DNA of 47,619 bases from Bacteroidia bacterium (GTDB taxonomy: Bacteria; Bacteroidota; Bacteroidia; Bacteroidales; F082), in assembly GCA_030537295.1 (NCBI GenBank), contig JAUNNU010000005.1, positions 1 to 47,619 of the forward strand, given 5' to 3'. Every line of letters starts with the position of its first letter. Position 1 is the stretch's first letter. Of the stretch, positions 17,240 through 26,265 are shown piece by piece. The notes below the pieces were generated by a model. It was not told where the DNA came from. It was given only the letters and a program-made list of their open reading frames with translations, and made no database searches. The translations under genes were made by a program, and so were the position numbers.

Positions 17240-17407
17240 TTATCTTTGAAAAAGATGCATTTTTTTGAAAAATTTTTCAATTCTTTTTTTCATCAGCGCA
17301 TACAGCAGGTAAATGATAATCAGAATGAGTCCGTAAAGCCATCCATGCGTAAAGCAGTTCCATTTTTGTGTTTTGCCACCAATTTGAGAATTTCCCGCCG
17401 ATTGTCG
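17240..17407 (-). other. Reverse-strand hydrophobic open frame without a start
   Basis: Between the GNAT pair and the flavodoxin gene there is a minus-strand open frame of about 55 codons containing a membrane-like stretch (WLYGLILIIIYLLYALMKK) and a basic tail. It has no ATG in frame after an upstream stop; a short ATG-started peptide (MMIIIQKYFAK) ends at that stop. It may be a decayed small membrane-protein gene or chance. Otherwise 17212-17544 shows no gene. Confidence 0.25.
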
Positions 17408-17458
17408 TTATTTCGCAAAATATTTTTGTATAATTATCATCATGTTTTCGAAATTATT

Positions 17459-17466
17459 TATTTTTG
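17459..17466 (+). promoter_or_regulatory. Possible -7 promoter element for the flavodoxin-ferredoxin gene
   Basis: TATTTTTG followed by CAGG, about 80 bases before the chosen start at 17545. Weak evidence, as no -33 element is clear. Confidence 0.3.
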
Positions 17467-17544
17467 CAGGCAAAAGTTAATAAATGAAGACTCGAAACGT
17501 ATATATTGCGATAACAAAGTCGTATGCAGACATATTGCGGACTC

Positions 17545-18390
17545 ATGAAAATAAATAACATTTGGAAAATATATTTTTCAGCCACGGGGACGACCGAAAA
17601 AGTTGTTTCAGCCATTGCAAATCAATTGGTTAAATGTTTTAACGAAACGGAAATTGAAGAATCTGTGCATTCTGAAACATTTGATTTTACCTTGCCGTCG
17701 GCGCGAAATTCGTTCCCGGAAATTGCCCCGAACGACCTCGTCGTCTTCGGTGTCCCCACTTACGCCGGACGCGTGCCGAACCTTCTGCTCAAATACCTTG
17801 ACTCGATTCAAGGCAACGGCGCGTTGGCCGTTCCAGTAGTCACTTTCGGAAACCGAGCTTTCGACAATGCCTTGATTGAGCTTCGTAACATCCTTGAAAA
17901 TCATGGATTTAAGACAATTGCAGCTGGCGCGTTCGTCTGTGAACATTCATTTTCATACACATTGGCCGCCGGCCGTCCTGATGAAAACGACCTCGCTTTG
18001 GCGAAAGATTTCGCAGAAACAATATATAATAAGGTGTCAAAAATCGATTTGAATTTATACAAACACGAACCGATTTTTGTTGACGGTGACGAAAATGCCG
18101 GTTACTATCAGCCTAAAACCGATGAAGGAACGCCGATAGACATCAGGAAAGTGAAACCTAAAACGAACGTAAATTGCACAAAATGTGGCACTTGCGCCAA
18201 AGTGTGTCCGATGGGTTCGATTTCATCTGAAGATTTTTCAATCGTAAGTGGCGTTTGCATTAAATGCGGCGCTTGCATCAAAAAATGTCCGGCGAATGCA
18301 AAATATTTCGATGATGCCGGCTATCTGTATCACAAGGCTCAGGTTGAACGGAATTTTGCGAGACCGGCGGAAAACAAGATTTTCATCTGA
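17545..18390 (+). CDS. EFR1-family flavodoxin-ferredoxin fusion protein
   Basis: 281 residues from the ATG at 17545; an ATG at 17524 adds seven residues but gives a poorer flavodoxin N-terminus. Residues 1-150 form a flavodoxin-like domain with the FMN phosphate loop FSATGTTEKV and VFGVPTYAGRVP. The C-terminal part has two [4Fe-4S] motifs, CTKCGTCAKVCPMG and CIKCGACIKKCP. The fusion is an electron carrier that can link FMN and Fe-S redox steps; no partner enzyme is next to it. It ends just before a strong bidirectional-looking hairpin shared with the giant minus-strand gene. Confidence 0.88.
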   Translation: MKINNIWKIYFSATGTTEKVVSAIANQLVKCFNETEIEESVHSETFDFTLPSARNSFPEIAPNDLVVFGVPTYAGRVPNLLLKYLDSIQGNGALAVPVVTFGNRAFDNALIELRNILENHGFKTIAAGAFVCEHSFSYTLAAGRPDENDLALAKDFAETIYNKVSKIDLNLYKHEPIFVDGDENAGYYQPKTDEGTPIDIRKVKPKTNVNCTKCGTCAKVCPMGSISSEDFSIVSGVCIKCGACIKKCPANAKYFDDAGYLYHKAQVERNFARPAENKIFI

Positions 18391-18399
18391 ATCATGATA

Positions 18400-18437
18400 A
18401 AGAAAGAGGAACTTCAACAACGAAGTTCCTCTTTCTT
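18400..18437. terminator. Bidirectional intrinsic terminator
   Basis: A perfect 16-base-pair stem (18400-18415 with 18422-18437) and a six-base loop, between two convergent stops 64 bases apart. The stem is AGAAAGAGGAAC-rich, so either strand gives a T/C-rich tail after it. It is well placed to end both transcripts. Confidence 0.8.
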
Positions 18438-18454
18438 CTCTTAAATTTTCTCTC

Positions 18455-21400
18455 TTATCTCAAAACAATCTTTCTGCTCATCACGCTGCTGCCATCCGTG
18501 AGCCTGATGATGTAAGCTCCTGCTGTGAGATTGTGCTCGATTCTGTTGTCGCCTGTCGTGACGGTCTCGTTCATAACCGGCTGACCGACAATGTTGTACA
18601 TCGTCAAATCGAGATTTGAATTCATGTCGTTCTTGATGAAGATCACATCGTCGCTGTTGTAAATTGAGACGTTCTCCTCGATTGTCTCGGCGATGCCGTC
18701 GTGGTCGGAAACAATTCCGGAAAGTGTGACTCTGCATTCCGCTCCACCGCCTGAAACTTCAATTGCTCCTTCGTATGTGCCGATTTCGAGGCTGCACTTC
18801 ATTCTGACATAAACCGTAACTGGTTGTCCGACGAGTTGGCCATCGGCGTATTCCAATGAAATCTCGTTTGACCAGGTCTCTTCGTCGAGAGTGAGTTTAA
18901 AGTTTTCTGAAGATGTGACTGTCACGACTCCGTTTCCAACGAGGTTTCCGGCTGTCAATGTGAACGACTGTGTCGCTGACGGGCCGAGCTCGTATTCGTA
19001 GTTGAAGCCGGTCATTTCATACGCTGACGGGATGATAAACGGGTCGGTGTTTGGCGTCGCGTAGAGCATGATGTCATCGATTTCCCACGATGCCGCGGCT
19101 TCCGGCGTGCTCGTGTATTTGAATGCGATGTTACATATTGAACCGCTGAACTGGCTGAGTGAAATCTCGCCTGAGGAGACCCATTCGTAGTTGCCTGACG
19201 AGTGGTTGAACGTCAACGGATGCCATGTCGCCGCCGTCGGGTCCTGGCCGTCATAGTCGTTGGTGAAGAGAAGTTCAACATCCGGACCTTCGAACTTCAT
19301 GGCGTTCATGAACGTGAGCGTCGGGTTCTGACCTGCAAGTGCGTTGAGGTTGAACACCGGCGAGATGCACCATTGTTCGTTGTCAACGTCGTCGCCGTAG
19401 CCGTTGGCGTTCGCATATTGGTTATTGTTATATGATGCGATGACCCATGGTTTGTTGCCTTCGAATGTCTCGAACGTCCAGCCGTTCATGCCGTCCTCCC
19501 AGTCCTGGTTGAAAATGATGACGATGTCGCTCATGATGACGTATTCCGCCGTCGCGACGCTGCTGTTGTCGTAGCCTTCCTTTATCGCTATGGCTTTGAT
19601 TGTCATATTATTTGCAACATGGATAGCATTTGTATAGACTGCTGATGCCGCTGTCGGTTCTGTGCCGTCTGTCGTGTAATGTATGGTCGCGCCTGCCGTT
19701 GAGGTTGAAATTTCAACGTCAATTTCCTCATAATATGTTCCTGATGCCATGCTGAATGTTGGTGTCATGACGGTTGGTGTGACTTCGCCGCCTTGCACGA
19801 ACAAGTCAACGCAGAAGTTGTAGCCGGAGGCGTTCGCACCTGTCATGTTCTGTGTCGAGTACGGGCCGTAGCTGTGATACGTGCTGTTGATTGCGAAGGC
19901 TCTACTTGTATAGTTGACATTATTAATAAGGAATCCCCAATATTCCGGGACCATTGACTCCGGATCGGAAAGCACGTAGTCGATGTTCCAGTTGGTGTTA
20001 TCGCCGTTTGTCTGGAAGTTAGTGCCGCTGCCGCCGTAGCCGAGGACATCACCGGCTGCATTTGTGAATGTCAGGTTGCCGTTTTCAATGTTGACTGTCC
20101 AGGAATAAGTGCTCTCGTCAAGTGCGATTTCATCTGGAAGAATCTCCAAAACGCCTTCCGTGACACTTGTGAACAACACGCCTTCAGGCTTGCCCGATGT
20201 GGTGGCGGTCATCGCAAAGTACTCATTTTCAACGTTGTTGTAACGTGCCGCGACAATGACTTTCGCGCCGTTTTCAAGGTCGTTGACCGAGAAGATTCTG
20301 TTCCAGCTGTCGCCTTCCTCTGTCACTGTTCCTTCGAGTGAAACCGTGATGTCGTCAAGTTGTGAGGTGACTGTGATTGCGCTTGCGTAAGTGTTGGCGG
20401 CAAGGCCTTCTGTCATTCTGACGTAAACAGTTTGATTTACAGCACCTGCCGTTGGAGTGAGCGTGATTGTCGGTTGTGCTGCGAAGGCTTCGCCTGATGT
20501 CGTTGACATCTCGAAGTTCGTGCCAGCCATTGAAATTATGACATTTGATGTGAGGTTGACTCCGTCGATTGCAAATGACTGCTCGGCTGACGGACCGTGG
20601 CCTTCCATATAGCCGAACCCTGACAATGCCGTTGGCGTTGCGGTGAGCGTCGGGTTGGATGTGTATCCGATGAGCATGATGTCATCGACTTCCCATCCTG
20701 CTGCTTCCGACTCCGTGCAGGTGTATTTGTAACCGATGTGGCAGCTTGTGCCGCTGTAGCCATCCAATGATATTGCGCCTGATTCAACCCAATTCCATGA
20801 GCCTGTTGACTTTACGTAAGTCAGCTCATTCCATGTGGCCGCCGCCGGATTGTTCCCGTCGTAATTATTTGAAATGAAGAGCTGCATGTCGGGGCCGTCG
20901 TAGTTCTTTGCGTTTCTGAATGAAAGTGTGACATCGCTGTAGTTGTCAAGGTTGAAGGCGGGGGAGATGCACCACTGTTCGTTGGCTCCGCCGTTGTAGC
21001 CGTTGGCGTAGGCGTAGTGGTTGCCGCTGTTTGACGCCACCGTCCAAGGCTTTGATCCTTCGACTGTTACGAACGTCCAGCCGTTCATCTCGCCTTCCCA
21101 GTCTTGTGCGAAGATTGTGGTCGCGCCAAGGATGATGGTGTATTCTGCGGTTGCAACCTCACTGTCATCGTAGCCTTCTTTCGATGCAAAGGCTTTGATT
21201 GTCATGTTTTCCGAGACTTCGATAGGCGAGGTGTAAACCGCGCTTTCTGATGTAGGTTCGTTCCCGTCCGTGGTGTAATAAATTGTCGCGCCTTCGGTCG
21301 CGCATGAGATTGTCACCGACTGTGTCTCGTAGTATGTACCAGATGCAGGAGTGATTGTCGGCGTGGCGCAGATCGGAGTGCCGCCCGCTGTCGCGAAGAT

Positions 21401-24400
21401 GTCAAGGAAGAAATTGTAGTTCGCGGCGTTGCTGCCTGTCATGTTCGACTTGGCGTATGGCCCGAAGTTGTGGCTCGTGTTGAGCGCGATTGCTCTGCCG
21501 TTGTTGTTGACGTTGGTTATGACGAATGCGCTGTATGACGGGACCATCGCTGCTGCGTCTGATGTGCTGTACTCTATCGACCAGGCTGTGTTGTCGCCGC
21601 CTGTCGAGAAGTTGGTGCCTGAAGTGTAGCCGAGGACATCGCCGTTTGCGTTGGTGAACGTGTAGTTGCCGCCGTTGATGCTGGCAGTCCAATAATAGAG
21701 ATCTTCATCTTCAGCGATGCTTGCCGGAAGTGTCGGATAATCACCTGGAGCTGGATTTTCAGACACGTATCTTGTGAATTCGACTCCTTCCGGTTTCCCT
21801 GATGTCGTCGCCGTCATCGCAAAATAGGCGTTGATGTCATCGTTGTAACGTGCTGCAAGGATGACTTTCGCACCGTTGGCAAGGAGCGCAAGGTCGGGAA
21901 TCTGAACGTATTCGCTCGGCTGCTGCGGCTCTGCAACGTTTCCGCTTACTGTAACATTCACTGTCTCAGCACCTTCCGATGCGAAAACCAATGTTTCGTT
22001 ATATTCTCCAATCTCCAAACCAGCCTTCAATCTTACATAAATGCTTGTGTTGGTGAAATTGTTTTCGCTAATGGTAATCGTGCTTTGTGCGTTGAAGCTC
22101 GCGCCGTCTGTAGTCGAAATCTCGAAATTCTCCGAAGCGGTGATTGTCGCGCTGGCGGTCAGGTTGCTTCCGCTGACTTCAAATGACTGCGTTGCCGATG
22201 GGCCTTCTTCAAATGTGTAGTTGAAACCAGCCAACTCCGTTGGATTTGCCGCGATGCTCGGGCCCGCCGGATGCGTGAACTCGACTTCGTTCGCGCTGTT
22301 GATGCGGATCTGCGGGGCGTTGAAACAGCCGACTATTCCGATGACGGTGACGCTGTCGTTTTCGAGAAGTCCTTCAACGACAGGCATTTTGTAAAGGTTG
22401 ATGGTGTTCTCACCTTGATATATCGGAGTGTTGCCGCTCGTGTTTATTGCGCCAATCTTGCTGCCAGCGATCTTCACGCGTGTTGACTGAAGCATGTTGC
22501 CGCCCGCGAAGTCGGCGTTGATTTCGGCTATCGTCTTCACGGCGAGCGGAAGTTCGTTGCCGTTTGAAACAATGTTGAACTGAGATTCTTCGCCGCCATC
22601 GATGCCGGTGAGTTCTACGAGTCCATTGTAAACGGTCTTCTTTCCGTAAGCCATGACCTTATCGCCGAGTGCCAATGTTTCTGGAACTGTGTTGTTGTTG
22701 AGGTAGAGGTCGATGCCGGCGGTTTCGTCCTGCACGTAAACGTTTCTGCCATCGATGAATGTGACGATGCCTTCGATGAGAGCGTATTCGTTGTCTTCAA
22801 GTGCGCGCGCCTCGGCGATTGCCATTATGCTTGGGAATGTGTAGGTTGCTGTGGCAACGACACTGTTTTCCATGCCCGCTTTCACGGCGAATGCCTTGAT
22901 GGTGGTTGTCGTGCTTACCTCGATTGGTTCGGTGTAAACCGTGCTTTCGGTGGTCGGCTCTGTGCCGTCTGTGGTGTAATATATTGTGGCTCCGTCTGTT
23001 TCGCATGAGATTGTCACATTTTGTGCTTCGGTATAGGAACCTTCGCCCGGTGTGAATGTCGGGGTCGCAACAATTGTCGCAGGGGGAATTTCGCCGGCTT
23101 TGTAAAGATAAACATCGAGCTGACCGGAGCCGTAGCATGAGAATGGAGTGCCATTATTGTTGAGTCTCAACCAGTTGCGTGTGTTCGGACCTTGTGCCTT
23201 GATTGTGGCTACACCGTTTGATGCGATGTCGATTGTCCAAACGCCGTTGGCGTCGTTTGTGGCTTGATTCTTCAGGTAATTCGATGAGCTTGAAGCCGCA
23301 TAGAGATAGCCGCCGTTCGCCGCATCGTACAATGTCCAGTAGCCGACGCTGTCTTGTCCGAGTGTCAGCTCATAAACTGTTTCATCTGCGCTTGTCGTGG
23401 CTGGCGTTGTCGTGATGACATTGCCTTCTGGTGTCACGGCGACCGATACTCTGTTGTTGGTGTTCTGTTTTCCCAATGCGTGGTATGAATCTGATTTTAT
23501 TCCGATGATAATGTATTTGTCACCGGCGACGAGGCCGTTCGAGCCTGTGATGAGAGTGTAGGCTGTCTCCTGCGCCGGAGGTGTAATCGTGTAAGTCGCT
23601 GATGCGATGTCGCTTGGATTCAAACCGCTCTTGTAAGCGATGGCTTTCACGGTTGCCGTCTCTGAAATTGTCAACGCTGAAGTGTATTCTGCACTTGTTT
23701 CTGTCGGGTCGGTGCCGTCGAGAGTGTAACGTATTGTGGCTCCGTCAGTTTCGCAGTTTATTGTCACAGCCTGTGATTCTGAGTATGTGCCTTCTTCGGG
23801 AGTGAAAGTCGGGGTGGCGACGGTCTGTGTCTCTCCGACTTTCTCAACGTCAGCCGCCAAAGCGACCCTGAGCTGTATTGCGTTGTAGCAACCGACCACA
23901 GCGATGACATTGACGTTGTCGCCTTCGGAAATGCCAGTGAGTGCAGGGATTTTGTAGATGTTTATTGTGTTATCGCCCTGTGTCAGTGTTGTGTTTCCTG
24001 ATGTGTTGATGGCGCCGATTGTGGCGTTCTCGACTTTCACGCGTGTTGACTGAAGTGATGTAAGTCCGTCAGCGTTGATTTCGGCTATCGTCTTCACCGT
24101 CAGCGGAAGTTCGTTGCCGTTTGAAACGATGTTGAACTGTGAGGCGTCGCCGCCGTCAATGCCTGTGAGTTCGATGAGCCCGTTGAAGACGGCTTTCTTT
24201 CCGTATGCCCGGATTTTGTCGCCGAGTGCCAATGTGGTTGGAACCGTGTTGCTGTTGAGGTAGAGGTCGATGCCGGCGGTCTCGTCTTGTGCGTAAATGT
24301 TTCTGCCGTCAATCAATGTGACGATGCCTTCGACGAGAGCGTATTCGTTGTTTTCAAGTGCGCGTGCCGCGGCAATCGTCATGACGCTCGGGAATGTGTA

Positions 24401-25159
24401 GGTCGCTGAAGCCACGCTGCTGTTTTCCATACCGGCTTTCACCGCGAATGCCTTGATTGTGGTCGTTGTGCTTACTGCGATCGGTGCGCTGTAAATGTCG
24501 CTGCTCGTTGTCGGGTCGCTGCCGTTTGTAGTGTAATATACTGTGGCTCCGTCAGTTGCGCATGAAATCGTTACGCTCTGTGCTTCAAAATATGTGCCTG
24601 CGGAAGGTGAGAATGTCGGTGTGGCGACGCTGTTTCCGCCGCTGCCTGCTGTGGTGACAATCAAAGTTATATCATCGATTCTCGCATTGGAGCTGCTTGT
24701 GTTTTTAAGTGTAAGATCAAAAGACGTCACATTGCCTGTGTTTGTTATCGTCCATGATTTCTGGCTTCCTGAAACACTTATATTCGTTGTCGTGGTCGTT
24801 ACATCGAATGCCGTCTTGTTTGATAGGAAAGTAAGGCTCATTTCCGTGGCGCCTCCTGTTGGAATGCCGCTGATTGTCCAAGTCTGATTACTCTTCGAGA
24901 GAAGAAGTTCGGGAGCGGTACCACCAGCCAACGCCTCGTTATACAATTTTGTATTTCCACTTGAATTTGCGTAAGTCAGAGTGCCACCGCCATACACGGT
25001 GGTCCCTTCAAAACCATAAGCGGATGGTTGTTCGTTAGCGTCTCCGCCAGTCCATGTTTCTGACCATAATGTAGTGCCGACCGAGGCCTGTCCCCAGACG
25101 GTGACACTGCATGTCAACAGCATCAAAGCTGCCATCATTAAAGTAAATCTACGTTTCAT
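18455..25159 (-). CDS. Giant modular T9SS-type secreted surface protein (2234 residues)
   Basis: Signal peptide (residues 1-23, ending VWGQ), then an N-terminal beta-rich domain (about 25-170). Five chitobiase C-terminal-like domains (CHB_HEX_C type) lie at about 178-256, 446-525, 697-775, 1264-1342 and 1797-1875, each with ATVYYTTNGSDPT-like cores. Two OB-like modules (EYALVEGIVTLIDGRN...YAQDETAGIDLYL) lie at about 257-438 and 776-960. Further units are two GAKVI-AARYN modules (1084-1256, 1618-1790), two choice-of-anchor-J-like domains (QDWEGEMNGWTF; 1345-1500, 1878-2035) and three Ig-like GPSATQSF domains (970-1075, 1503-1612, 2040-2152). The C-terminus (about 2158-2234, LTMYNIVGQPV...GAYIIRL) is a T9SS type A sorting domain. 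I see no enzymatic domain, so an adhesin or glycan-binding role is inferred. Confidence 0.88.
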   Translation of the reverse strand: MKRRFTLMMAALMLLTCSVTVWGQASVGTTLWSETWTGGDANEQPSAYGFEGTTVYGGGTLTYANSSGNTKLYNEALAGGTAPELLLSKSNQTWTISGIPTGGATEMSLTFLSNKTAFDVTTTTTNISVSGSQKSWTITNTGNVTSFDLTLKNTSSSNARIDDITLIVTTAGSGGNSVATPTFSPSAGTYFEAQSVTISCATDGATVYYTTNGSDPTTSSDIYSAPIAVSTTTTIKAFAVKAGMENSSVASATYTFPSVMTIAAARALENNEYALVEGIVTLIDGRNIYAQDETAGIDLYLNSNTVPTTLALGDKIRAYGKKAVFNGLIELTGIDGGDASQFNIVSNGNELPLTVKTIAEINADGLTSLQSTRVKVENATIGAINTSGNTTLTQGDNTINIYKIPALTGISEGDNVNVIAVVGCYNAIQLRVALAADVEKVGETQTVATPTFTPEEGTYSESQAVTINCETDGATIRYTLDGTDPTETSAEYTSALTISETATVKAIAYKSGLNPSDIASATYTITPPAQETAYTLITGSNGLVAGDKYIIIGIKSDSYHALGKQNTNNRVSVAVTPEGNVITTTPATTSADETVYELTLGQDSVGYWTLYDAANGGYLYAASSSSNYLKNQATNDANGVWTIDIASNGVATIKAQGPNTRNWLRLNNNGTPFSCYGSGQLDVYLYKAGEIPPATIVATPTFTPGEGSYTEAQNVTISCETDGATIYYTTDGTEPTTESTVYTEPIEVSTTTTIKAFAVKAGMENSVVATATYTFPSIMAIAEARALEDNEYALIEGIVTFIDGRNVYVQDETAGIDLYLNNNTVPETLALGDKVMAYGKKTVYNGLVELTGIDGGEESQFNIVSNGNELPLAVKTIAEINADFAGGNMLQSTRVKIAGSKIGAINTSGNTPIYQGENTINLYKMPVVEGLLENDSVTVIGIVGCFNAPQIRINSANEVEFTHPAGPSIAANPTELAGFNYTFEEGPSATQSFEVSGSNLTASATITASENFEISTTDGASFNAQSTITISENNFTNTSIYVRLKAGLEIGEYNETLVFASEGAETVNVTVSGNVAEPQQPSEYVQIPDLALLANGAKVILAARYNDDINAYFAMTATTSGKPEGVEFTRYVSENPAPGDYPTLPASIAEDEDLYYWTASINGGNYTFTNANGDVLGYTSGTNFSTGGDNTAWSIEYSTSDAAAMVPSYSAFVITNVNNNGRAIALNTSHNFGPYAKSNMTGSNAANYNFFLDIFATAGGTPICATPTITPASGTYYETQSVTISCATEGATIYYTTDGNEPTSESAVYTSPIEVSENMTIKAFASKEGYDDSEVATAEYTIILGATTIFAQDWEGEMNGWTFVTVEGSKPWTVASNSGNHYAYANGYNGGANEQWCISPAFNLDNYSDVTLSFRNAKNYDGPDMQLFISNNYDGNNPAAATWNELTYVKSTGSWNWVESGAISLDGYSGTSCHIGYKYTCTESEAAGWEVDDIMLIGYTSNPTLTATPTALSGFGYMEGHGPSAEQSFAIDGVNLTSNVIISMAGTNFEMSTTSGEAFAAQPTITLTPTAGAVNQTVYVRMTEGLAANTYASAITVTSQLDDITVSLEGTVTEEGDSWNRIFSVNDLENGAKVIVAARYNNVENEYFAMTATTSGKPEGVLFTSVTEGVLEILPDEIALDESTYSWTVNIENGNLTFTNAAGDVLGYGGSGTNFQTNGDNTNWNIDYVLSDPESMVPEYWGFLINNVNYTSRAFAINSTYHSYGPYSTQNMTGANASGYNFCVDLFVQGGEVTPTVMTPTFSMASGTYYEEIDVEISTSTAGATIHYTTDGTEPTAASAVYTNAIHVANNMTIKAIAIKEGYDNSSVATAEYVIMSDIVIIFNQDWEDGMNGWTFETFEGNKPWVIASYNNNQYANANGYGDDVDNEQWCISPVFNLNALAGQNPTLTFMNAMKFEGPDVELLFTNDYDGQDPTAATWHPLTFNHSSGNYEWVSSGEISLSQFSGSICNIAFKYTSTPEAAASWEIDDIMLYATPNTDPFIIPSAYEMTGFNYEYELGPSATQSFTLTAGNLVGNGVVTVTSSENFKLTLDEETWSNEISLEYADGQLVGQPVTVYVRMKCSLEIGTYEGAIEVSGGGAECRVTLSGIVSDHDGIAETIEENVSIYNSDDVIFIKNDMNSNLDLTMYNIVGQPVMNETVTTGDNRIEHNLTAGAYIIRLTDGSSVMSRKIVLR
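18704..21910 (-). repeat. Duplicated four-domain supermodule inside the giant gene
   Basis: About 1.6 kb at 20324-21910 and again at 18704-20308, each encoding GAKVI-AARYN module, CHB domain, anchor-J-like domain and Ig-like domain in the same order. The copies are more diverged than the other pair, so the duplication seems older. Confidence 0.7.
22297..24628 (-). repeat. Duplicated CHB plus OB-like supermodule inside the giant gene
   Basis: DNA at about 23846-24628 and 22297-23071 encodes the same pair (CHB_HEX_C-like plus OB-like module, residues about 178-438 and 697-955) with long stretches nearly identical at base level, for example around 22510-22620 against 24075-24185. Boundaries are approximate. 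Confidence 0.75.
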
Positions 25160-25229
25160 TTTGTTTGAATTATTATTTTATTGATTACTAACTATTTAAA
25201 ATAAATAAATCTATTTATTAATAAGAATG

Positions 25230-25237
25230 CAAATTTA
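25230..25237 (-). promoter_or_regulatory. Putative -7 promoter element for the giant gene
   Basis: Minus-strand TAAATTTG, matching TAnnTTTG, followed by CAT. The 5' leader would be about 70 bases and very AT-rich. Confidence 0.4.
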
Positions 25238-25287
25238 CGAATAAACTAAAAGGCTCGTCTGTTGATTTGGTGATATTATAAAACAAT

Positions 25288-25334
25288 TTATCAACAAATT
25301 GTTGATAACTTTTGAAATCCGACAGTTATCAACA
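25288..25334. promoter_or_regulatory. Cluster of three DnaA-box-like 9-mers
   Basis: TTATCAACA occurs at 25288-25296 and 25326-25334 and inverted at 25300-25308. The first two copies form a perfect palindrome with 10-base arms and a one-base centre. The 9-mer differs by one base from the DnaA box TTATCCACA. It lies between the starts/ends of two genes and is AT-flanked. It could be a DnaA-regulated site, a regulator operator or a terminator-like hairpin; no dnaA gene is nearby. Confidence 0.4.
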
Positions 25335-25407
25335 AAAAAAGCCGACTCACCGATATGATGCGTCAGCCACTTTCAACTTTATAACTTTATGAACTTTCGA
25401 CTTTAAA

Positions 25408-26151
25408 CTACATCAGTTCAGCTCCGAACAATGCGAAGTCGTATTTCACGGGGTCGTTTGCGTCAAAATCCCTTAATTTTGCGGTCAGCAATTCCACCGT
25501 CTGGCGGTCGTTGCTTTTTCTGTCGATGAGGCCGAGGTCGCGTGAGACTCTTGCTACGTGAACATCAAGTGGAATCATCAAGTCTTTGGGACTCAAGCGT
25601 TTCCAGATACCGAGGTCAACGATGCCGTCGTCTCTTACGAGCCATCTTAATGCCATGTGCAAGCGTTTGCATGCCGAGCCTTTTTTCGGCTCATCGCAAC
25701 AAGGATTTGAAATGTGCTTGCTCGTCGCACCATTGGCAGCTTCAATCAAATCCCTGAAATTCTGGATCCCCCTCCATGTGTCGTGATTGCAGTCGAAAAC
25801 GTCTTCTAAAGTACTGTGTTTCTGATATATGGCCTTCAATCCGTTGCAGTAGTATATCAGGTCTCTGTTGAAGAAGGTGCGATGCACGCATTTGTCTGGC
25901 TCAAGGTTTTTCCAGCCGTCTGACATGACATAGTCGTAAGGCGATTTCCCCATCATGCCGAGCATCTTGTTCGAGTTGTTGAGAATCATCTTCCTGTTTC
26001 CCCAAGCTATCGTTGCGACTAAAAAAGAAACAATCTCAATGTCTTGGATGTCTGAATATCTATGCGGAAACTGCACCGGGTCGTCTTTTATGAATGCCTT
26101 CGTGTTGTTTTTCTCAACCAATGAATCCAAATAACCTTTAATGTCTTCCAT
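25408..26151 (-). CDS. TIGR02757 (DUF2400) family protein
   Basis: 247 residues from the ATG at 26151. A longer frame begins at 26223, but the -7 element (26176-26183) lies inside it. Signature blocks are DPVQFPHRY near residue 23, EIVSFLVATIAWGNRKMIL, RTFFNRDLIYYCNGLKAIY, RLHMALRWLVRDDGIVDLGIW and DVHVARVSRDLGL. The family is widespread in Bacteroidota and other phyla; the spacing of helices and the DVHVARVSRDLGL block suggest a HhH-GPD-like fold, but I know of no characterised function. It is monocistronic and divergent from the secreted-protein gene at 26266. Confidence 0.85.
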   Translation of the reverse strand: MEDIKGYLDSLVEKNNTKAFIKDDPVQFPHRYSDIQDIEIVSFLVATIAWGNRKMILNNSNKMLGMMGKSPYDYVMSDGWKNLEPDKCVHRTFFNRDLIYYCNGLKAIYQKHSTLEDVFDCNHDTWRGIQNFRDLIEAANGATSKHISNPCCDEPKKGSACKRLHMALRWLVRDDGIVDLGIWKRLSPKDLMIPLDVHVARVSRDLGLIDRKSNDRQTVELLTAKLRDFDANDPVKYDFALFGAELM

Positions 26152-26175
26152 GTTAAAATAATCTGAAAATATCTG

Positions 26176-26183
26176 CAAAGGTA
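26176..26183 (-). promoter_or_regulatory. Putative -7 promoter element for the TIGR02757 gene
   Basis: Minus-strand TACCTTTG followed by CA, 24 bases before the ATG at 26151. It decides the start. Confidence 0.6.
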
Positions 26184-26236
26184 AATAAAAATGGATAACA
26201 TTTTTAAAAAATGACATCAACAAAACTTTTTTTTAT

Positions 26237-26244
26237 TACTTTTG
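26237..26244 (+). promoter_or_regulatory. Putative -7 promoter element for the gene at 26266
   Basis: TACTTTTG followed by CA, 21 bases before the start. It forms a divergent pair with the element at 26176-26183. Confidence 0.55.
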
Positions 26245-26265
26245 CAAACGTTTTGAAATTTTTAA

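Noticed and set aside
21402..23138. Arg/His/Gln-rich frames inside the giant gene
   Set aside because: Low-complexity composition and periodicity follow the repeats of the giant protein in another frame.
25288..25334. A chromosomal origin at the DnaA-box-like cluster
   Set aside because: No dnaA, dnaN or other origin-linked gene is present, and only three imperfect boxes are seen, so I report only a site cluster.
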